NCBI GenBank assembly: GCA_039621445.1
Contig: CP154954.1
Coordinates: 47,285,847 to 47,349,846 of the forward strand
DNA: 64,000 nucleotides
Origin: Euglena gracilis
Taxonomy: Eukaryota > Euglenida > Euglenophyceae > Euglenales
Direction of reading: 5' to 3'
Both the position numbers and the translations under genes were made by a program. Each line of letters starts with the position of its first letter. Position 1 is the first letter of the stretch. Below, in pieces: positions 19,459 through 28,100 of the stretch. The notes below the pieces were generated by a model, which saw nothing but the letters and a program-made list of their open reading frames with translations, searched no databases and had not been told where the DNA came from.

Positions 19459-21768
19459 TTACCTGCCTTTATCGGCAGGACGTTCGCGGACCTCACGCCA
19501 GTAGTCGTGTTGGGGGTCCCCTAATGGGTCCTCAACCAACTCCAGTTGGCGTGGGGAACGCGGCGGAGCTGATTCACTCCGGATGGTGTTGAGCTCCGGA
19601 TCGTTGACATCAAAGGAAGGGGTCTCCCAGTCCTTGATCCAATTATCCGGCAGCTTCTCCCTGGTACGTTCAGCATGATGCTGAAGATACCGTCGGAGCT
19701 GCTCCCAGAAAATTCTGGGCAGCATCACCGGCCAGATGATGTAATTCATCCGGGGGTGATTCGCAGGCACCTGCGGGGGCATCCCCGGGGTCTGCTTGAA
19801 GTTGATGTCATACATCCACCTCGCTGTCCGAGCTCTTGCGGTATGGGGCCGTAATACAGCCGCCAACCAACCTCTGAAGTCCACCAAATCGTGTTCTTCA
19901 GGAGGCCACAGTGGTAAGGCGTATCCGCCATGTTGACGCTTGGAGAACAGGGGGTAAACCTGTGTCTCCCAGTCGCAATCAGTCCAGAGGTAAGGCATTC
20001 TTACCTTGGCATGTTCCTCAACGGCGAGGCGCATTGCCCCAGCGTCCATCTGGAACTCACGGGCCATTCCCGTGTGGCGGTAGCTTTCTACCTTTTTGAA
20101 GTCGGAGTGCTTCAGGCGTCCTTCCACCTGCTTGTACTCCTTCTTCCACTTCTCCAGTGTCTCCCAGTGCTGGGGGACAATGGTGGTGACTGCTCCATCA
20201 GCAGTCTGCACGAACGTGCCTCCTATACAGTTGATGCACAAGGCTGGGATATCCCTGTCGTGAGCATTCTCACTGTAGGAGTAGTTCAAGCTGTGCTTCC
20301 AGGCGTTCAGGCACTCGCCACATACGAGCGCCACACAGTTCGGCACATATGCCCTGTGATGGAACCACGAGGATTGCACCTGCCGCTTGCACACATGCAC
20401 AAGCGGTTGGTTATGCCGCACATGGTGGCATACGGTGCACGTCCAGGCAAAGGACGTGCCGTGCTGGAAATACAACACGCAGTCCTCGCCAAAGTACTGT
20501 GCCAGTACTCTGGGTGAGCGCCTGTTCCAGAATGTCCAGGTATGTTCCGGGGCATAGTGGAAAGGTTCTCCTCGGACGAAGAGGGGCTGAATCCATCGAT
20601 TCAGTGACCCTGTCTGGTGCCTAATAGCTGCCAGTTTCTTCGTCCTCTCTTCCACGGTGCCTAGTCTGGTCAGGATATCCTGGGTCCAGAGCTGGGCATC
20701 CGCAGACACAGGAGGTGAAGCAGGTTCATCCTGCTCCTCATCCGTCGATCCGGCGGAAGATTGGGCCTGTCGACCACGAGCCTTACCTTTCGGTTTGCTC
20801 TGGCCGTACCCGGACGATGCAACGGCCGAATAGTCGTGCATTGTCGTAGGGCCTTTCGGCTGTCCGCCAGTCTGACCTCCAGCGCCACCTTTCGGTGGTG
20901 GTTTCCCATCACCGCCTTTGGAAGGGGGCTTACAGGGTGCAGCACCCGGTTTGCCTCCTTTCGGCTTCGCACTCCCGGAATCAAGAGACGACGCCTGCGG
21001 CTTACTCCTGGTATCAGGAGCCGATGGTGCCGGAGAAGACGTTTGCCGTCTGGGCGAAGCGGGCATACTGACCGCTGGGTCGCGCATGACGCTCCGAGGG
21101 GTCGGCACTCGTTCCTGGGGTTGTTCAGCAGGCCGTCGCCGAGCAGGTTCATCCTGTCCGACGAGGCGTGGCACTGTGGTCGTCACCGGAATCGGTGCTT
21201 CCACAGGCGCTGGCACTCCCAGAAACTCTGCCATTGTCCTCGGGACGGCAGGGACCCTGCGCGGTGTCGGTGGTCGTGGGGGTATCTCCTCCATTTCCAT
21301 TTCGACATCCGGTCTAGGAAGTTGATCCTCCACAACCGCTGACGCAGGTGCTACGGGAGGTTGATCCTCCGGTGTAGCCGGTGCGACAGATGTCTCTGTT
21401 GGCTGGGGTTCATCCCCTGATGGTGGTTGCACTGCTGCCGGAGACGGGGGTGTGGGGACACCGACATCTGGTGTCTCCACGACCTCAGCGGCGGAGCTTG
21501 ACGCTACGCCTCCACCTCGTGGCGTTAGTGCAGCAGCCACGGCAGTAATGCCAGTGACCACGGCGCCGAGCACACGGCCTCCTAACGAGGTGCGTGCTGT
21601 GGGAGTGGCAGGTTCTTCGAGGATATCCTCGACGACCATACCAGTCACCTCGGCTGGAGGCTCAGCCGTTGGAACAGGCGTAGCATCCACAGGTATATCC
21701 CCTGCGGGTGCTGTGTCTGGCCTAGGCTGTGCCGGAGCATGCAGAGCAGCGTAGAGGATATCCTCCAC
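19459..21768 (-). CDS. Extra ORF, C-terminal half (element 2)
   Basis: The piece matches residues of about 740 to the end of the element 1 ORF. It has a Pro/Thr/Glu-rich linker, then the Cys/His cluster WTCTVCHH, LVHVC, LVCGEC, ALCINC. The C-terminal block shares YRHTGMAR and AVLRPHTAR with element 1. The end is conserved (LVEDPL then HDYWR). Composition is very different in the linker, which has diverged freely while the cluster is kept. Function unknown. Confidence 0.72.
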   Translation of the reverse strand: MEDILYAALHAPAQPRPDTAPAGDIPVDATPVPTAEPPAEVTGMVVEDILEEPATPTARTSLGGRVLGAVVTGITAVAAALTPRGGGVASSSAAEVVETPDVGVPTPPSPAAVQPPSGDEPQPTETSVAPATPEDQPPVAPASAVVEDQLPRPDVEMEMEEIPPRPPTPRRVPAVPRTMAEFLGVPAPVEAPIPVTTTVPRLVGQDEPARRRPAEQPQERVPTPRSVMRDPAVSMPASPRRQTSSPAPSAPDTRSKPQASSLDSGSAKPKGGKPGAAPCKPPSKGGDGKPPPKGGAGGQTGGQPKGPTTMHDYSAVASSGYGQSKPKGKARGRQAQSSAGSTDEEQDEPASPPVSADAQLWTQDILTRLGTVEERTKKLAAIRHQTGSLNRWIQPLFVRGEPFHYAPEHTWTFWNRRSPRVLAQYFGEDCVLYFQHGTSFAWTCTVCHHVRHNQPLVHVCKRQVQSSWFHHRAYVPNCVALVCGECLNAWKHSLNYSYSENAHDRDIPALCINCIGGTFVQTADGAVTTIVPQHWETLEKWKKEYKQVEGRLKHSDFKKVESYRHTGMAREFQMDAGAMRLAVEEHAKVRMPYLWTDCDWETQVYPLFSKRQHGGYALPLWPPEEHDLVDFRGWLAAVLRPHTARARTARWMYDINFKQTPGMPPQVPANHPRMNYIIWPVMLPRIFWEQLRRYLQHHAERTREKLPDNWIKDWETPSFDVNDPELNTIRSESAPPRSPRQLELVEDPLGDPQHDYWREVRERPADKGR

Positions 21769-22021
21769 GTTCTCACCTTCCTCCTCAGGAAGTTCCTGGT
21801 CTCCACCTACCGGTGGACAGACGTGAGCCGTCGCGGGGGCCGGGGAAACCGATCGTTCCCCTGCCGCTCGCGGGGCAGAGACGAATGATACAGCCGTTCC
21901 TGTCGGAGACGGCGGCGCTGCCTCCAGTATGGTGACGGAGGGGCTGCGGTCGCGTTCCTCCCGCCGCGGAATCGCAGTGGTGGAAGCGACTGACGCCTCA
22001 CGTCTCCTTCGCGCCAGAGGT

Positions 22022-22798
22022 TCATCCTCTGGGGCGATGAAGGCGCGCAGATCCTCGGGCGAACGAGGGTCGTCGGGGTGCCGCCAGCCTGTAAAAGGCC
22101 AGCGTACTGCTACTGGCGCTGTTGGGCCAGGGTGGCGGCCATGATGGCTGCACCCAGGCGATGGCAGGCCTGTTCGGGCCCAGGAAGCCGCGGTAACGCG
22201 TGTCCTCCCAGACCTCGAAAAAGCCCTCCTCGAACTCCTGAACGCATGCCAGAATCGGCATACGCTGGTCGAGGATGGCCTTCGGGTGAGACATCAGCGG
22301 AAGGAATACCTCCTGGTCGAGGGTACCGCCAAACTGTCGCCGCAAATGTTCCTCCAGGCTGATATCAGCCAGGTGCCAGTTGGGGCGCAGGTGGCCGAGA
22401 ATCCGACGACGAGGACCCTCGATGGCGTCACCGTATTCTGGTGGCAGGCTTTCCATACCAGGCATATCGTCCTGGGGGTCACGGAGATGTATATACACCT
22501 CCATGACATAGGTGGTCCAGGCTCGCCACCAGAACTGCTGCAGCATAAAAATACGCTGCTTGTGGACGCGGCGACTTTTGCCCTGGACATCCGGGGCGTC
22601 GCGGCACACATGCATAAGCATGCGGCGTCCCATCTCCAGGCCCGGGTTATCCCGAGGCGGTGGAGGACTTCCGCGCACGCCGAATCCCCAGAAGTCGACA
22701 GGAAATTCCTGCCGGCAGTACTTACAGCAGAGGTCATACCTCTGCGGGTAAGCCAGGGAAACACGCCTAACGCGGAAGGTGGAGCCGTAATGGCTCAC
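22022..22798 (-). pseudogene. Extra ORF, middle part (element 2)
   Basis: It aligns with element 1 from about residue 405: LAYPQRYDL, a C-x2-C pair, VDFWGFG, then a HVC motif and LQQFWWRAWTTYVMEVYI. It is out of frame with both neighbouring pieces. An 11-bp perfect hairpin at 22785-22810 marks its start. Confidence 0.65.
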
Positions 22799-23114
22799 CA
22801 GCCATTACGGCCTGAAGGTTGTTGCACCACAACACCTCGATTAGGCGTTCGATGTCGGGGTGTAGTGGGTAGAATTCCCACTGTACGCCGAGGGGTCCGA
22901 CTGTATGAATACAGTCGAAGATTGCCTTCAGCCTTCGGGCCAACACATGCTGGTCCCGAAATCCTAACTGGTGCAGGTAACTGCGGCCAGTGGAGTCGCT
23001 GAAGAGAGCCCAGCTCTGGCTGGGGTATCTCAGCCAAACCCAGAGTTCCCAGCACACCCGCTGGTCATCAAGCAAGGGTCTGCCCCCCTCACCTTCGAAG
23101 GCGTACAGGTCCAT
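22767..23114 (-). pseudogene. Extra ORF, aromatic block (element 2)
   Basis: Shares LYAFEGEG, CWELWVWLRYPSQ and LGVQWEFYPL with the element 1 block near residues 290-400. It shifts frame near 22.78 kb, where 22022-22798 takes over. Confidence 0.62.
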
Positions 23115-23344
23115 TCCGTACTGGAATTGTCTGACTCTGGTCTCGGTGTGGTGGAATACAACCTCGATGACTGCGTCCGGAGGGGTGACGGTGCGGTTTC
23201 CTCAAACATGGTAATCATGATGCATTCGCCCGCATTCGTCATCTAGCTCCTGCTTGAACATGAGCAATTTGCTCAAAGTCCGAGAGGACTTCTGCTGGTT
23301 CTTCCTCCTCCTCACGGGCTGTACCCTTACCCTTGCCCTCACCC

Positions 23345-24952
23345 TTACACGGCCTTTGCCTTCTCCCTTGCCTTTGCCCTCAGCCTTACCTTTGTCCTTC
23401 CCTGTCTGCGCGAATTACCAGAGGGTCGGGCGCTCGGTGCGGCAGGATTCGTTCGGTACCTTCCCTTCCATCTCTGGGGAGGGGACCTTGTCGTTCGCTG
23501 CACGTGGCGGGGACGGCGTGGCTGGGCGCTGGCTAGGAAGCATGGCTGGGCTTGGTTTCGGGCGTAGGGGGGGTCGCGGTCATTCCATACCGGAGGGATC
23601 GGCGGTGGCATTGCGGCAACAGGACGGCTCATCGCTGCCTGTGCCACTGCCGGTGGTTGCCCAGCCGGGGTATCCGGGCTGGCTTCCACCTGCATTGCCG
23701 CACCGCCTTCCGCGTCCCGTGGGCTGGGTCGCCTGGGCTGTGGGGTAAGGTTCTCCGTAACCCTATCGCGCTTCAGGGTGGCAGGTAATCCTGCCGCTCC
23801 TGCCGGGGGCTCACCGGGTAATACCGGGGTCGCCACCCGCAGCTGCGGTTGGTACGGATGGTAGGGGGTGTATCCACGACCCTGAAGGGCAGCCAGAGAG
23901 GCGTAATACCTCGTCCGGTGCTCTTCAGACACGAATACTGGCTCCTGCAGGAAGTGCTGAGCAAGCTCATCCTGCTCGGTTCCCGGAGGTGCCATATGAT
24001 AGTAGGGAGTCTCCTGCCGACGGGGGACATCCCCAGTCTGGACAGGGGCTGCACTCGGTGGTCGGGCTGCCTCCCGGTGGGGAGGCTCATCCTCCACCAC
24101 TATGGGCTCCGCCTGCCTCCGTGGCTCAACGCCAGGGAAAGGAGCGACCGGTGATGCTTGTGGCATCCAGTGCATGAACATGTGTTGGACGTAGGCCTCA
24201 GAGGGCACGTCCGACTGTCCGGCTGGGAGCACGCGTGCGCCGCGCGGGTAATCCGCGTGCGTCGCGTACCGCGAGACAAATTGCTCCGCTGGCGGCTCGC
24301 GCGGCGGCATTCGCTGCGGCGAGGGCGGGCGAGCAAAAATTCTCGTCATCCCAGGTGGGACATGCACAGCCTCACCTACCGGTGGGGGCGTGTGCTCACG
24401 CATATGCACGGTGTGGGATCCCACCGGCGTCTGCGTTTGCAGCATGGGCGGCACATACACGCCCAGGTCCATCATGGTCTCGCCGGGTTCGAAGCCGGAA
24501 TCGGCTGCGGACGAGAAATACCGTCTCCCTGTCATCAGGGCCTGACCACAAGGACACCACTGAGCCACAGGGGTGTTGGCTACCACCAACAACTGAGCAC
24601 AGTATGCATCCCAAAGGGCTTGCATAAAGGGCTCCGTTGGGGGGTGTGCGCACATACGCATCGCCCGCTCCAACGTCTCCGTAGTGCGGAAGATCATCTC
24701 TCCCGCATACGGGGGCAGGCGCGATCTGCGCTGCGCTGGTGGCTGAGGTGCCGGCTGCTGGACGGCAGATGGATCTGGTACCGCATATGCGGACCGGCTG
24801 CTGGTAGCCGCGGCGAATACCGGGGCTGAAACCCTCTCAGCATGTGGGGCACCCGGAATCGGGGCTTCAGCATACTGAGGGTACTGGGGGTATGGCGCGC
24901 CAGAAGGCTGCGGCCATGGTGGACCTGGTCCAGGTCCGCGCCCAGGTAGCAT
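23345..24952 (-). CDS. Extra ORF, N-terminal part (element 2)
   Basis: The start ATG at 24952-24950 is shared with element 1 (Met-Leu-Pro-Gly). It contains LPPYAGEMI, QALWDAYC, ANTP, WCPC and MDLGVYVPP in the same order as element 1. It then covers the Pro-rich middle, which element 1 splits by a frameshift, to the start of the Lys-Gly tract, where a frame change in repetitive sequence ends it. This shows the two element 1 ORFs were one protein. Begins about 195 bp after the pol stop. Confidence 0.7.
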   Translation of the reverse strand: MLPGRGPGPGPPWPQPSGAPYPQYPQYAEAPIPGAPHAERVSAPVFAAATSSRSAYAVPDPSAVQQPAPQPPAQRRSRLPPYAGEMIFRTTETLERAMRMCAHPPTEPFMQALWDAYCAQLLVVANTPVAQWCPCGQALMTGRRYFSSAADSGFEPGETMMDLGVYVPPMLQTQTPVGSHTVHMREHTPPPVGEAVHVPPGMTRIFARPPSPQRMPPREPPAEQFVSRYATHADYPRGARVLPAGQSDVPSEAYVQHMFMHWMPQASPVAPFPGVEPRRQAEPIVVEDEPPHREAARPPSAAPVQTGDVPRRQETPYYHMAPPGTEQDELAQHFLQEPVFVSEEHRTRYYASLAALQGRGYTPYHPYQPQLRVATPVLPGEPPAGAAGLPATLKRDRVTENLTPQPRRPSPRDAEGGAAMQVEASPDTPAGQPPAVAQAAMSRPVAAMPPPIPPVWNDRDPPYARNQAQPCFLASAQPRRPRHVQRTTRSPPQRWKGRYRTNPAAPSARPSGNSRRQGRTKVRLRAKAREKAKAV

Positions 24953-25147
24953 GATGCTACCCGAACGACGACGACAACTAAGGGTAACCTTGTTGTCAGT
25001 CGCTTTGAGTGCGAGAGCACTGAAAAAGCAAGGCTTCTATCTTAATCAAAACTCTGCGAGAAAGATAGAGAAATAATGAAGTGCAGGGGGGGGTATAAAC
25101 GCGAAACATTCACATAAAACACACGCATTCTCCAAAACGAAATCGTT

Positions 25148-28100
25148 TTAGACAGTGTTTATGTTTATGTCTATGTTATTGCGCTTGTTGCACAGCTTCC
25201 AATCCTGTTGGACATATCCAACAAAACTGGATGCTGGCTCCCAAGTGTCCTCCTCTGGCCCATACCCATTCCAGCGAACTTTCCAGTAGTGCTCACCCCT
25301 GTCGACCTTGTGGTCTATTATCTTATCGCCCACAAAGTCGTCCGTTTCAGGTAATCTGGAACGGGGCTTGAAATATAGGCAGGGGATAGCTTTTCCGTCT
25401 GGGGGGCTTAGGTACGGTTTGAAGTCGTCCATATGGACGTCCTCAATCCCGTTGGGCAAGGCAACTTTATATCGCCCGCTACTACCTAACCTCTCCAAAA
25501 TTTCGCATGGGCCGAGCAAAAGAGGATCTAGCTTGGAAGATTGCATGCGGGTGCGGTTATTCCGTACCCACACGCGGTCACCTGGACTATACACAGGTGT
25601 GTTGAAGTTCTGCAAAAACGATGTCCGTTTGTTGGAATGAATTTCTGTGATACGTGATTGGACTGCAGAGCGGAGTGATTCCACGTCTGCAAACCACGTT
25701 TCACAGCTGACGCTACTTCGGGCGGATCTCTCCGAGGAGATATCCCCTATGGCCGGAGGGTCAGGTCCGAAAACAATTTTGTATGGTGAGTGTGGTAATA
25801 CCAACCCTGGCAAGGTATTGATGTAAAATAAACACCAATGAAGAACGGATAACCAATTCTTACCCGAGTCCGCCAGTGAAAGGCGAAGCATATTGACAAC
25901 GGATTTCACGGCTGCCTCGGCTCTACCATTGCCTTTCGGGCGGTATATAATGGAAAAATGCTGCTCAATGCCGAGTAAACCGCACAAAGTTGTGAAAAAC
26001 CGCGAAGAGATCAAGTGATCTTGATCACTCACGATTTCGTTCGGTAAACCCATTAAGCAGATGCATTTCTCCAGGAATATGGATGCCAAAATTTGGGCTG
26101 TCAACCCTGCTTTCCGGCATGGAATGGCTACTATGTACCCACTCAGCCGACAGACGACAACAAAAACGTAATCGTAAATTTGGTCATCTGATCCTTTGCA
26201 AGGTTCAAGTTCGAGAAAATCCATGCAGAGGGACGTAAAAATGTCTGGTGGTACGGGGAAAACGTCCATCGTACCAGGGGGGGTACCTCTGCGCGGTTTC
26301 ACAGCCTGACAAATTTGGCACCGTTGCGAAATTCGCAAACAGCGCGAATATAAATCTTTTTCACTCAGGGTTGTGCAATATCTGCGACCCACTAGTGAAA
26401 GAAGTTTGGGGGCCCCAGGGTGACCATGGTTGTGATAGCTCAAAATCACATCATCAACCAGGTCTTGGGGTATACAATATTTATAACCAGAATCATTCCG
26501 GAAAATAAGCCGCAATGGTGATAGAGAATAATTCTCTATGGATTCACCATTACGAAGTCTATTCACAATGGTACTATATACCGGGTCACGCGAATAATCC
26601 CATTCGCGGAAAAATAGGGGGGTAGGAGTTTCCGTACGCGTAATGCGACGGGGTCCGGCAGTGCGTCCACGCCGGCGCCTTCCACGCAATGGTGAAATGG
26701 CAATGCTGCGATACACCCGGCAAACGGGTAGTGAATCGAGCATGTTGTCCGCAGCGTCGGATCGACGTGCGAACTGGCCAGCCTCATGGCTGCCATGAAA
26801 AGTCGCATCACCCTCATCCGGGTTCCCAGGATAATACCAGGGGGCTCGGCTGAGAGGATCCGCAACTTTTTGCGTATGACCTGGGGTATAAACTACCACC
26901 AGGTTAAACTGGCTCAAGAACTCATGCCATCGGCATCTTCTGCCAACTGATGACATGGCCTTGTTCAGGTCCTCGGTATACCAGTGTTGAAGGCTTTCAT
27001 GATCCGTCAACACTAGTATCTGGACCAAGCTGCTGGCTATCCAGCTGCGGAACTTCTGGAGAATTAGCACAATGGCATATGTCTCCTTTTCGCGAATGCT
27101 CCATTTAACCTGTCCTTTCCCGCTGTCGCCCTGTAGCTTCCTGCTGAAGAAAGCCACAGGTCGGAGTTCATTCGCCGCATTATGCTGGCTAAGAACCCCG
27201 CCAACAGCGTAATCGCTGCTGTCGACCTCCAGGACATACGGTTTGTATGGATCCGCGATATCGAGAACCACGTTCTCGAGGAGCAAGTCCTTGATTTTAT
27301 TCAAGGCCTCGCACATTTGGTCATCCCAAATGACTTTTGCGTTATCGGGTGTCCGATTTTTGAGTTGTCGGGTTAGGGGTACCGCGATTTTCGCGAAATC
27401 TTTCATGTAAATCGCGTAATATTGGGCTAATCCCAAAAATCCTTTTAAATGCGTTAAGGTCTTAATGACCTCAGGAGTCCATTTCTTAATGGCCTCCATC
27501 TTACTGGGTGCGGCTTTACGCTGCCCGTTGCTCAGGATGTGTCCGCAAAACTTAATAATTTTGCGAAACAGGTGCATTTTGGAACCCTTCACAAAAAGCA
27601 CATGCTTTTGGAACGCGGATAATACCGCGCGCACATCGCGATAATGCGGGTCGAGGATATCCTCGCCCGATTTCGCGGATGGCGGTTGGGTTCCCACCAG
27701 TACATCATCGATGTACACCAGAGCAAACGGTAAATCGCGCAAAACCCACTGGATCATGCGTTGAAACATGGCTGGGCCATTCTTAACACCCATGGGGAGT
27801 ACCGTCCATTGGTACACACCCTTGGATGTCACGAATGCCGTGTACGGTTGCGAATCAGGATGCAAATGCATCTGATGGAAACCGTCTTCCAGATCAAAGA
27901 TTGACCACAACCGGTTATCCGATTGTTTTGTGATCAAATCCTCGATCAGCGGTAACGGGAAGGGGTCATCCTTCGTTTGGGAGTTCAGGTACCGGTAATC
28001 CAGCACCAGTCTCCACTTCTTCTGACCAGACTGGTCAGCGGGTTTGGGCACCACAAAAGCTTGTGATGTCCACTCGCTCTTGGAAGGGATAATCCACTTC

